A stretch of DNA of 64,000 bases from Pukyongia sp963768085 (lineage in GTDB: Bacteria > Bacteroidota > Bacteroidia > Flavobacteriales > Flavobacteriaceae): positions 1,612,001-1,676,000 of the forward strand of contig CAVYGO010000003.1 in assembly GCA_963768085.1 (NCBI GenBank), in the 5' to 3' direction. Both the position numbers and the translations under genes were made by a program. This document shows, piece after piece, positions 44,082 to 51,215 of the stretch. Numbering within the stretch: position 1 is the stretch's first letter; every line of letters begins with the position of its first letter. The notes below the pieces were generated by a model that did not search any database, was not told the origin of the DNA, and saw only the letters and a program-made list of their open reading frames with translations.

Positions 44082-45093
44082 CGGTAAGTTCAATTTTATG
44101 GGAGGGCAATATACTAATAAATTCACTAACCGTAGTAGATAATGGCTTGATGCTTCTACCTCCTGCCGCATTGGTATGACCTCCGCCGTTATAGTATTTT
44201 CTAGCGAATTCATTCACCGAGAAGGATCCTTTGCTTCGGAAGGAGATCTTTACTATCTGGTCCTGTCGGTTTTCGATGAATATCACTGCGAATACAACGC
44301 CTACAACGGACAAGGCATAATTCACAAATCCTTCGGTATCACCCTTTTTAAATTGGTGATCATCCAGTTCCTTCTGCGAGATAGTGATATATGCCGTCCT
44401 GTATTCGGGAAGTATCTTCATATTCTGGAGGGCAACTCCCAATAAAGCGATTCGGTCGGGTGTATTGGTATCGTATATATTCTGATGGATCACTGAATTT
44501 TTCACACCGCATTCGATTAAATGTGCAATGACCCTATGGGTTGTTGCCGAGGTCGCCGGAAAACGGAAGGATCCCGTGTCTGTCATAATTCCGGTGTAGA
44601 GTAGGGTAGCCACTTCAGCGGTGATCAATGATAGCGCATCCAGTGCATCAAAGAAGTGATATACCATCTCACAGGTCGAACTCATCGAAGTATCGCTGTA
44701 GACAGCAGTTGCATAGTTATCAGGTTGCTGGTGATGGTCTATAAGGACAAATTCTGCAGTTGCCTTGTTAAGCGGCTCTTCCATATCCCCGGTGCGGTTT
44801 AAAGCGTTGAAATCTAACGTAAAGATGAGTTCTGCCTCCGAGATCAGAGAACTGCTTTTATCCGATTCCTTATCGTGGATCAGGATACGATCGCAATGCG
44901 GTAACCATTTCAGGAAATTGGGAAAGTCATTAGGCATAATTACCCGTGCGTGATGACCTAATGCATTGAGTACATGAGCCAGCGCCAGACAAGAGCCCAC
45001 AGCATCTCCGTCAGGATTCTTATGTCCTACTACTACGATCTTTTTTGGTGTGGCGAGTAGTGCTTTTACTTTGGCAGTGGTAGCCTTATTCAT
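44071..45093 (-). CDS. DHH-family phosphoesterase (NrnA-like)
   Basis: A 340-residue DHH/DHHA1 protein related to NrnA, which degrades nanoRNAs or pAp (and in some members cyclic dinucleotides). The metal site is built from VVGHKNPDGDAVGSCLALAH, LIFTLDFNALNRTG and the DHH triad FVLIDHHQQPDNYA, then STCEMVYHFFDALD, and the C-terminal DHHA1 loop YNGGGHTNAAGGRS. Length is normal. The gene heads the transcript DHH-gldI-PPIase, with overlapping stop and start. Confidence 0.93.
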   Translation of the reverse strand: MNKATTAKVKALLATPKKIVVVGHKNPDGDAVGSCLALAHVLNALGHHARVIMPNDFPNFLKWLPHCDRILIHDKESDKSSSLISEAELIFTLDFNALNRTGDMEEPLNKATAEFVLIDHHQQPDNYATAVYSDTSMSSTCEMVYHFFDALDALSLITAEVATLLYTGIMTDTGSFRFPATSATTHRVIAHLIECGVKNSVIHQNIYDTNTPDRIALLGVALQNMKILPEYRTAYITISQKELDDHQFKKGDTEGFVNYALSVVGVVFAVIFIENRQDQIVKISFRSKGSFSVNEFARKYYNGGGHTNAAGGRSIKPLSTTVSEFISILPSHKIELTDES

Positions 45094-45132
45094 AGGCTGC
45101 TAAGATACAATTTCTTCATACGAATGTCATAC

Positions 45133-45151
45133 GCAAATTCCTTAAATTTGC
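45133..45151. repeat. Inverted repeat in the divergent promoter region
   Basis: GCAAATT and AATTTGC form a 7-bp inverted repeat with a 5-base centre, and the right arm contains the TTTG of the -7 box at 45143-45150. It may be an operator or a chance result of the AT-rich promoter. Confidence 0.35.
45143..45150 (+). promoter_or_regulatory. -7 box before the PhoD-like gene
   Basis: TAAATTTG followed by C lies 23 bases before the ATG at 45174. No -33 TTG at proper spacing. Confidence 0.4.
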
Positions 45152-45173
45152 ACTAAACTTTGAACTCTTATCC

Positions 45174-46226
45174 ATGAAACCATCCATCCTTTTTTTAGTG
45201 ATTCTACTTCTATTTTCCTGTGTAAACCCTTCCGAAGAGAATACAAAGGAAATTTCCGATAATACCTTTACCGAAGACAGTTTGGCCGATTTCACCCTGG
45301 TTTTTGCCAGTTGTAATCACCAGGACCGCCCACAGCCTCTGTGGCAACCAATCCTTGATACTAAACCGGATATGTTTTTCTGGGGAGGTGATAATGTGTA
45401 TGCGGATACCGACGATATGGTGAAGATGAAAGAAGATTATGACAAGGTTTCCGCTAATCCGTTGTATGCAAAACTTGTGGAACAAACAGTGATTGCCGGA
45501 ACATGGGATGATCATGACTATGGTAAGAATGATGCGGGTGTGGAGTGGGAGAAGAAGGATGAGGCTAAAGTATTATTGTTAGATTTCCTTGATGTGGCTG
45601 AAGACGATCCGAGGAGGAGCAGGGACGGAGTTTATTTTTCTGAAACCATACAGGCGGATGGAGGGACCATAAAGCTGATCTCGCTCGATACGCGTTACTT
45701 CCGAAGCCCTTTAAAGAAAAGTGAGGATACCGCTCGTCGTTATGATGACTGGGATGCCGACCATGACGGAACCATGTTAGGCAATGTACAGTGGGAATGG
45801 CTGGAAGGAGAACTACAGGATGATTCGGCCGATTTTACACTTATCGTGACCAGCGTACAGTTTCTAAGTAAGGAGCATGGATGGGAGAAGTGGCATAATT
45901 TTCCTTCAGAAGTGGTGAGAATGAGAGAATTATTGAAAAGTGCAAAAGCAAAGAATATCATCATGTTGAGTGGTGATCGCCATATGGCGGAGATATCGGT
46001 GGATGAAAATGCGGGATTAGGCTATCCGCTTATCGATTTCACCTCCAGCGGATTGACACATACATGGCCTACCTACGACACCGAAGGAAATGAATACCGG
46101 GTGAGTAATATTATAAAGCGACTCAACTTTGGGGTGCTGTTCTTCGATTTAGATAAAAAGGAAGTCACATTCGAACTGAGAGGCAAGGATAACTTCATCT
46201 TTGAACGATTTACACAGCAATACTAA
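45174..46226 (+). CDS. PhoD-like alkaline phosphatase/phosphodiesterase lipoprotein
   Basis: A 350-residue lipoprotein (signal SILFLVILLLFSC, then VNPSEEN) with a metallophosphoesterase domain of the PhoD type. Metal-binding elements in order are VFASCNHQDRPQPLW, MFFWGGDNVYADTDD, VIAGTWDDHDYGKNDAGV and IIMLSGDRHMAEIS. It would release phosphate from phosphomonoesters or diesters outside the cytoplasm. The gene is single and is followed by ndk, which has its own promoter. Confidence 0.92.
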   Translation: MKPSILFLVILLLFSCVNPSEENTKEISDNTFTEDSLADFTLVFASCNHQDRPQPLWQPILDTKPDMFFWGGDNVYADTDDMVKMKEDYDKVSANPLYAKLVEQTVIAGTWDDHDYGKNDAGVEWEKKDEAKVLLLDFLDVAEDDPRRSRDGVYFSETIQADGGTIKLISLDTRYFRSPLKKSEDTARRYDDWDADHDGTMLGNVQWEWLEGELQDDSADFTLIVTSVQFLSKEHGWEKWHNFPSEVVRMRELLKSAKAKNIIMLSGDRHMAEISVDENAGLGYPLIDFTSSGLTHTWPTYDTEGNEYRVSNIIKRLNFGVLFFDLDKKEVTFELRGKDNFIFERFTQQY

Positions 46227-46252
46227 AGCTACATTAAATGATAGTTAAACGT

Positions 46253-46283
46253 TTGTATTCTGTTTTCAAAAAACGTAGGTTTG
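46253..46283 (+). promoter_or_regulatory. Full Bacteroidetes promoter before ndk
   Basis: TTG at 46253-46255, a 20-base spacer and TAGGTTTG at 46276-46283 match the Bacteroidetes primary sigma consensus (TTG-N19-21-TAnnTTTG). The ndk ATG follows 19 bases downstream. This is the best -33/-7 pair I found in the window. Confidence 0.65.
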
Positions 46284-46302
46284 CACCGAAATTTAAAAAA
46301 CT

Positions 46303-46722
46303 ATGAGAACAGACAGAACGTTTACCATGCTTAAGCCCGATGCGGTTGAAAAAGGACACATCGGTGCTATACTTGAAAAAATTAATGCGGCCGGTTTTAG
46401 GATCGTTGCTATGAAATTAACACAAATGACCACCGATGATGCCAAGAAATTCTACGCCATCCATAAAGAACGTCCGTTCTATGGGGAGTTGGTGGAATAC
46501 ATGACTCGCGGACCTATCGTAGCAGCTATTCTTGAAAAGAGCAATGCTGTCGAGGATTTCCGTACGCTAATTGGGGCTACAAATCCTGAAGATGCCGCCG
46601 ATGGAACTATCCGTAAACTGTATGCTGCCTCTATTGGAGAGAATGCTGTTCACGGTAGTGACAGTGATGAGAATGCAGCTATTGAAGGAGCTTTCCATTT
46701 TGCTGAAAGAGATACGTTCTAA
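46303..46722 (+). CDS. ndk: Nucleoside-diphosphate kinase
   Basis: Ndk transfers the gamma phosphate among nucleoside di- and triphosphates. The 139-residue protein shows DRTFTMLKPDAVEKGHIG, FYAIHKERPFYGELVEYMTR and the active-site histidine in the segment IGENAVHGSDSDENAAIE. Length is typical. It is monocistronic, with a strong promoter match upstream and a strong terminator downstream. Confidence 0.97.
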   Translation: MRTDRTFTMLKPDAVEKGHIGAILEKINAAGFRIVAMKLTQMTTDDAKKFYAIHKERPFYGELVEYMTRGPIVAAILEKSNAVEDFRTLIGATNPEDAADGTIRKLYAASIGENAVHGSDSDENAAIEGAFHFAERDTF

Positions 46723-46726
46723 TTGT

Positions 46727-46750
46727 CACACGGAGCGCAGTCGAGAGGCC
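46727..46750. repeat. Short dispersed-repeat-like sequence
   Basis: The segment between ndk and its terminator contains CGGAGCGCAGTCGAGAGG, which resembles the widespread intergenic motif whose reverse reads like CTTCGACTNCGCTCAGNNTGACA. The likeness is from memory and only one copy is in the window. Confidence 0.35.
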
Positions 46751-46760
46751 ACATAATATT

Positions 46761-46785
46761 AAAAACCACCGTTCGGGTGGTTTTT
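46761..46785. terminator. Strong bidirectional terminator after ndk
   Basis: A perfect 10-bp stem (AAAAACCACC with its complement) with a 5-base loop ends in a run of seven T. It sits between ndk and the convergent DUF721 gene and can serve both. Confidence 0.88.
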
Positions 46786-46836
46786 TTCTTTTCACAATCT
46801 AAACTCTTTAAGGTATTTTAAGACGAAGTGAAAAAC

Positions 46837-47133
46837 TTATCTAAGCACCAACTTCTTGATAAGATCCTTATCCAAAACCTCATTGAGAAGATTAATAATC
46901 TTCTCCTTTCCATACCCCAGTTCTTCACGAAGCACGGAAGAACTCAAACTTACATAGAGTGTGTTACGTTCGAGTTTTACATCTGTAGTGTATTTGGAAA
47001 TAGCTTCTCCCATAACAGAGTGCCAGGCATCCTTTACAGAAATCTTGTCCAGGCCGCTTTGCAATCGGTTGGACTGGATAAATTCTTTTAACACATCACC
47101 TAAGGATGTATTTTCACCTTGTCTTTTGGGCAT
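46837..47133 (-). CDS. DUF721 (DciA-like) protein
   Basis: A basic protein of 98 residues of the DUF721 family, whose members in other bacteria include DciA, a DnaB helicase loader. The sequence has RQGENTSLGDVLKEFIQSN near the start, AWHSVMGEAISKYTTDVKLE, and TLYVSLSSSVLREELGYGKE, the compact KH-like pattern of the family. It is one of the usual neighbours of recF in Bacteroidetes, which supports a DNA-replication link. Helicase loading is inference; the family also includes members of unknown role. Confidence 0.85.
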   Translation of the reverse strand: MPKRQGENTSLGDVLKEFIQSNRLQSGLDKISVKDAWHSVMGEAISKYTTDVKLERNTLYVSLSSSVLREELGYGKEKIINLLNEVLDKDLIKKLVLR

Positions 47134-47173
47134 GGGGTAAAGGTAAGGATTTGCGTCTGAATTTACTAGCGGA

Positions 47174-47881
47174 CTATTTCTTCATCACCATTGCCTTCAT
47201 TTCTTTTGGCATCTTCTCAATAGCATATCGCAATGCGGTTCTGGGCATCGTAGTTTTGTTATTCACTACAAAATCAAAAACTTCCTGTTGGTGTTTCTTG
47301 CTGGCTTCTTTCAGCATCCATCCGTAACCTTTTTGCACCATATCGTCGCTATCGGTGAGTAATAAAGTGGCGATTTCGATAATGTCGTCGAAGAATTCTC
47401 CTTTTCGGGCCGGAACAATCAAACTTACGGCCGCAGCTCTTCGCATCCATCGATTTTTACTTTTTGTCATGGCTTTGATCCGAGGCATAAATTCTGGGAA
47501 TTTATGTAAAAATGTGCCTACTGTATGATTACAAAACGTGTCACAAGTAGCCCAGTTGGTTACATAGGTATCGATCCATCTTTCAAAGACATCAAAATCC
47601 TCAGGCCCGTATTGTTTTTTCATATAAAATGCCCAGTCGCATGCGAGGATGGCTTCTTCCGTGTAACCGGATTGCCAAAGAAGTTCGCAACCATCAAAAA
47701 CATTTTCCTTGGTCAGTGGAACGATCTTCTTATAGGATTCCTTTGCAATTTTATGAACCACCGGGTTTCGTACACCATAGTTTTTTATGTCCTCTTTGAA
47801 GAATCGCTGACTCTTTAACTTTATCTCTTGAGTTCCCTCTGAACGAAGCAGATTTCGAATTTCCGTTAGGACTGAGTTCAT
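47174..47881 (-). CDS. DNA alkylation repair protein (AlkD-like HEAT repeats)
   Basis: A 235-residue all-helical HEAT-repeat protein of the AlkC/AlkD group, glycosylases that remove bulky or cationic alkyl bases. Signature segments are YGVRNPVVHKIAKESYKKI, TYVTNWATCDTFCNHTVGTF with the Trp and Asp of the AlkD active site, SKNRWMRRAAAVSLIVPARK with the DNA-contact Arg, and QKGYGWMLKEASKKH with the second Trp. It overlaps the upstream lipoprotein gene by 4 bases, so it is cotranscribed with recF. Confidence 0.9.
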   Translation of the reverse strand: MNSVLTEIRNLLRSEGTQEIKLKSQRFFKEDIKNYGVRNPVVHKIAKESYKKIVPLTKENVFDGCELLWQSGYTEEAILACDWAFYMKKQYGPEDFDVFERWIDTYVTNWATCDTFCNHTVGTFLHKFPEFMPRIKAMTKSKNRWMRRAAAVSLIVPARKGEFFDDIIEIATLLLTDSDDMVQKGYGWMLKEASKKHQQEVFDFVVNNKTTMPRTALRYAIEKMPKEMKAMVMKK

Positions 47882-48297
47882 GGCTTCGGAATTAATAACC
47901 CTTTGAACTTACTATACGAATACACCTTCCCGTCCTGATTTAAAACTACTAATACACTATCACGGGCTCTCAAAACCGTCTCCTTCCAACTATCATATGG
48001 GGTTTTATAATACATATGAAGACTGTCGTTTTCTATCTTCAGATCAAAACGCTCTGAAGAATCATTGACCAGGTAACCACCATCAACCTTAGGTTGCACT
48101 TTTTTGCGAACCCCGGAATCGCCGGTCACTTCAATAAAATCTATCGTAGTGCTTAGTTGAAATAATTTCTCAGTGCCATCCGGCATTTCCACTTTTTCGA
48201 TCACCCAGTAGCCGCCCAGCTTGGTTTTCTGTTCACGTGGGTCTTGACCACAAGAGAATACCATTAATCCAAGAATTAAAAATAGGAATTGCTTCAT
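47878..48297 (-). CDS. Small lipoprotein, lipocalin-like in layout
   Basis: A 139-residue lipoprotein I do not assign to a named family. Signal peptide FLFLILGLMVFSC is followed by GQDPREQ and KLGGYWVIEKVEMPDGTEKL, and then beta strands (FDLKIENDSLHMYYKTPYDS). The small all-beta pattern, with a start of the type G-x-W-x-(I/L/V), resembles lipocalin-like lipoproteins, an impression only. It overlaps recF and the AlkD-like gene by 4 bases each, hence it is translationally coupled within this operon. Confidence 0.55.
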   Translation of the reverse strand: MKQFLFLILGLMVFSCGQDPREQKTKLGGYWVIEKVEMPDGTEKLFQLSTTIDFIEVTGDSGVRKKVQPKVDGGYLVNDSSERFDLKIENDSLHMYYKTPYDSWKETVLRARDSVLVVLNQDGKVYSYSKFKGLLIPKP

Positions 48298-49373
48298 AAT
48301 TTAAACATCTTATACGACTGATGCACCTCTTTTACCACTTCCTCCGTCCGCTCCGGGTGCGTATCACTAATAAATAGTTGTCCGAAGTTCTCTTCATCCA
48401 CCAACTTTATGATTTGAGAGACACGTTGTTCATCCAGTTTATCAAAGATATCGTCCAGAAGTAAAATAGGTAGTTGTCCGCTATGTTCCTTAACGAAATC
48501 GAATTGTGCCAGTTTAAGGGCGATTAGATAACTTTTCTGCTGTCCCTGCGAGCCGAATTTCTTAACCGGATGTCCTTCGATCTCGAATAGGAGATCGTCT
48601 TTGTGAATACCATAATTGGTATACTGAGTGATTTTGTCCTTGTTGATATTATCTTCCAGCAATGATGTAAGTGTGCTATCCGCTAGCTGACTCTTATATA
48701 CCAGATCTACGGTTTCTTTGCTAGCGCTTATAGAATGATACCTTTTCAGGAAAATTGGAGTGAATTCTTCAAGAAATGCGACTCTCTGTTCATAAATACC
48801 GGTACCGTAATTGTCAAGCTGCTCATTATAAATATCGAGTGTATCCTGATTGTGCGTATTATTGGCGGCAAAATATTTCAGTAAGGCATTTCGTTGAGAC
48901 AACACTTTGTTATAGCTAATTAGATCCCTTAAATACTGGGTATCACCCTGTGAGATCACTCCATCCATGAACTTCCGCCGGGTTTCGCTGCCTTCAATGA
49001 TAAGATCACGATCGGCAGGTGATATTATTACTGCCGGGAGAAAACCTATGTGTTCACTAAAACGTTCGTAGGCCTTTCCGTTGCGTTTGATGATCTTTTT
49101 CGAGGCCTTTTTAGCGCTAACAACAATCTTTTCGTCCTTTCCGTCCTTGGAATATAAACCCTCGATCACAAAGAAATCTTCGCCGTGTTTAATGTTCTGA
49201 CTTGTAATAGGATTGAAGTAACTTTTGCCGAAGGATAAGTGATAGATCGCATCCAGTACATTGGTCTTTCCTATGCCATTATTTCCCACAAAACAGTTGA
49301 TCCTGGGGTCGAAGTCGAATGATTCCGATTCAAAATTTTTGTAATTAAACAGCGTAAGTGACTGTAAGATCAT
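48294..49373 (-). CDS. recF: DNA replication and repair protein RecF
   Basis: RecF is an SMC-like ATPase that helps load RecA at gaps. The 359-residue protein has the Walker A CFVGNNGIGKTNVLDAIYHL near residue 30, the RecF-typical LIIEGSETRRKFMDGVISQG and ALLKYF, the signature KKFGSQGQQKSYLIALKLA and Walker B LPILLLDDIFDKLDEQRVSQ. Length is normal. It heads the minus-strand operon of lipoprotein and AlkD-like gene, and is divergent from the TPR gene at 49523. Confidence 0.96.
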   Translation of the reverse strand: MILQSLTLFNYKNFESESFDFDPRINCFVGNNGIGKTNVLDAIYHLSFGKSYFNPITSQNIKHGEDFFVIEGLYSKDGKDEKIVVSAKKASKKIIKRNGKAYERFSEHIGFLPAVIISPADRDLIIEGSETRRKFMDGVISQGDTQYLRDLISYNKVLSQRNALLKYFAANNTHNQDTLDIYNEQLDNYGTGIYEQRVAFLEEFTPIFLKRYHSISASKETVDLVYKSQLADSTLTSLLEDNINKDKITQYTNYGIHKDDLLFEIEGHPVKKFGSQGQQKSYLIALKLAQFDFVKEHSGQLPILLLDDIFDKLDEQRVSQIIKLVDEENFGQLFISDTHPERTEEVVKEVHQSYKMFKL

Positions 49374-49494
49374 ATAAGCGAGAGTGTTGCGAAAAATTCA
49401 GAATCCTTAATATTCTTAGGAGAATTCAGAAAAACAAGCTGCAAATTATTGAAAAATAAGCAGTTTTTTCACTTTTAAATTCTAATAAAAATTA

Positions 49495-49502
49495 TATTTT
49501 TG
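49495..49502 (+). promoter_or_regulatory. -7 box before the TPR/ribH genes
   Basis: TATTTTTG followed by C lies 20 bases before the ATG at 49523. Upstream sequence is AT-rich with no TTG at the expected spacing. Confidence 0.5.
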
Positions 49503-49522
49503 CCCCTCAATTAAAAGATACT

Positions 49523-50287
49523 ATGGCAACGTACAAGAAAAGAGGGTACAAACCAAAAAACAAGGCGGAGAAACAAGCCCAGATAGAGGATGGAAGCACA
49601 ACGGCGGAAGTATTTAAGTCGCTGGACGAAGGGGCATCTAAAACAGAAGCGTGGGTAGAGAAGAATCAGAAGTACATTTTGGGAGTTGTAGGAGTCATTG
49701 CCATTACGGTTTTAGGATATATTGCTTACCAACAGTTTATACAGGAACCCAAGGAGGTGGAAGCCACGAATGAAATGTTCCAGGCACAGCAGTACTTTGA
49801 GCAGGCTCAAAATGCTCCTGCAAGGGATTCCCTATTCAACCTGGCGTTGAATGGTGGGGAAGGCAAATACGGTTTCCTCGATATCATCGATAACTACGGA
49901 AGTACCAGCGCCGGTAATCATGCGAGATATTATGCAGGTATGGCGTATTTAAATTTGAAGGATTACCAGCAGGCTATCAATTTCCTTGATGAATACAAAG
50001 GAGGAGACGAAATGACCGGACCCCTCGCTAAAGGTGCTATTGGTGATGCTTTTGTTCAGTTGGGACAAAATGAGGAGGCGTTGAAATATTATGAAGAAGC
50101 AGCTGGTATGCGTGAAAATGCGGTGACTACCCCCAGATTTCTTCTAAAGGCGGGTATAACAGCAATTAACCTGGGCAAAGCAGATGTAGCATTAAAACAC
50201 TTTAAAGCCATAGAGGAAAGATATCCTGAAGCTCCTGAAGCCAACAAAGCTATCATCTATGCTGGTAATGCCGAAGCAATGCAGTAG
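49523..50287 (+). CDS. Membrane-anchored TPR protein (YfgM-like)
   Basis: A 254-residue protein with a basic N-terminus (YKKRGYKPKNKAEKQAQ), one transmembrane segment near residue 55 (YILGVVGVIAITVLGYIAYQ) and a C-terminal region of TPR units such as ARYYAGMAYLNLKDYQQAIN, GDAFVQLGQNEEALKYYEEA and AGITAINLGKADVALKHFKA. The layout equals YfgM-type proteins, ancillary chaperones at the translocon, which is an inference. ribH starts 2 bases after the stop. Confidence 0.88.
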   Translation: MATYKKRGYKPKNKAEKQAQIEDGSTTAEVFKSLDEGASKTEAWVEKNQKYILGVVGVIAITVLGYIAYQQFIQEPKEVEATNEMFQAQQYFEQAQNAPARDSLFNLALNGGEGKYGFLDIIDNYGSTSAGNHARYYAGMAYLNLKDYQQAINFLDEYKGGDEMTGPLAKGAIGDAFVQLGQNEEALKYYEEAAGMRENAVTTPRFLLKAGITAINLGKADVALKHFKAIEERYPEAPEANKAIIYAGNAEAMQ

Positions 50288-50289
50288 TA

Positions 50290-50787
50290 ATGGCAACAGA
50301 AAATAAAAATCTATCGAGTTACGATAAGACAATAATCCCAAACGCGAAGGACTTTCGGTTTGGGATTGTTGTTTCTGAATGGAATGCTGATGTTACCAAT
50401 GGTATGTTCCAGGGTGCTTTTGAAGCAATCCTGGATTGTGGTGGAATCAAAGAGAATATCGTTCGCTGGAATGTTCCAGGTAGTTTCGAATTGATTTACG
50501 GATGCAAGAAAATGACCGAAAGTTTTGATATGCTTGATGCAGTGATCGCGATTGGTTCGGTAATACAGGGAGAGACCAAACACTTCGATTATGTATGTGA
50601 GGCGGTTTCTCAGGGAATTAAGGATCTTAATGTTCAGGGTGAGATCCCTGTTATCTTCTGCGTTCTTACTGATAATAACATGCAACAGGCTGTCGATCGT
50701 AGCGGTGGAAAACACGGGAATAAAGGCACAGAGGCCGCTATTGCTGCTATTAAAATGGCGCAACTCCGAAAGGACGCGCGATTTTAG
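50290..50787 (+). CDS. ribH: 6,7-dimethyl-8-ribityllumazine synthase
   Basis: RibH condenses the ribityl aminouracil with dihydroxybutanone phosphate in riboflavin synthesis. The 165-residue protein has DFRFGIVVSEWNADVTNGMF near residue 20, the substrate-binding NVPGSFELIYGCKKM, IGSVIQGETKHFDYVCEAVS with the catalytic His, and NNMQQAVDRSGGKHGNKGTE. Length and motifs match the family. It is linked to the TPR gene by 2 bases. Confidence 0.96.
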   Translation: MATENKNLSSYDKTIIPNAKDFRFGIVVSEWNADVTNGMFQGAFEAILDCGGIKENIVRWNVPGSFELIYGCKKMTESFDMLDAVIAIGSVIQGETKHFDYVCEAVSQGIKDLNVQGEIPVIFCVLTDNNMQQAVDRSGGKHGNKGTEAAIAAIKMAQLRKDARF

Positions 50788-50891
50788 ACGTATCCCACTG
50801 AGCTTACTTAGGACAGCTGACACGTATTTAACGGTATAGTAATTGTTGATAATAGGCATGTAATAAAGGTAAAAAAACGTTGGTTTTTAAG

Positions 50892-50899
50892 TACCTTTG
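50892..50899 (+). promoter_or_regulatory. -7 box, decides start of the small membrane protein gene
   Basis: TACCTTTG lies 16 bases before the ATG at 50916. A TTG start at 50880 would be upstream of the box and so is excluded. Confidence 0.5.
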
Positions 50900-50915
50900 G
50901 TTTAATTCGTCACCT

Positions 50916-51209
50916 ATGAAAATTAGTTTTCTCAAGCGCATAAAGCCTAATAATCGTTACAATTATACCCCGCGGTATTACAGAGGGAAGGATGATGAAA
51001 CCGCTCCCTATGAGATGGGTACGCGGTTCGATAAATTTGTCGATACATACAACAAAAACGATTTTGGGGCACATTGGCGGGATGCACGCAAGGATAAGCG
51101 AAACCGGGGCAATGTGGAATTTAACAAGACGATTCTTATTATTATGGCCGTTTTGATTCTGATTTTCCTATGGATCATTGATTTCGACTTTTCAATATTT
51201 ACTCAATAA
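50916..51209 (+). CDS. Small basic single-pass membrane protein between ribH and mutL
   Basis: A 97-residue protein with a basic, Tyr/Arg/Asn-rich N-terminal half (KRIKPNNRYNYTPRYYRG) and one C-terminal transmembrane helix, TILIIMAVLILIFLWIIDF, ending near the last residues. Flavobacterial genomes often label such genes riboflavin synthase subunit beta, probably because of the neighbouring ribH; nothing here resembles riboflavin synthase. The function is unknown. It precedes mutL by 6 bases and has its own -7 box, so it may lead the mutL transcript. Confidence 0.75.
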   Translation: MKISFLKRIKPNNRYNYTPRYYRGKDDETAPYEMGTRFDKFVDTYNKNDFGAHWRDARKDKRNRGNVEFNKTILIIMAVLILIFLWIIDFDFSIFTQ

Positions 51210-51215
51210 CTGTCA

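Noticed and set aside
44082..44213. Longer N-terminus for GldI
   Set aside because: It would lie inside the DHH gene and bury the lipoprotein signal peptide 44 residues inside the protein.
50311..50859. Minus-strand frame of 182 residues
   Set aside because: Antisense to ribH, no family resemblance.
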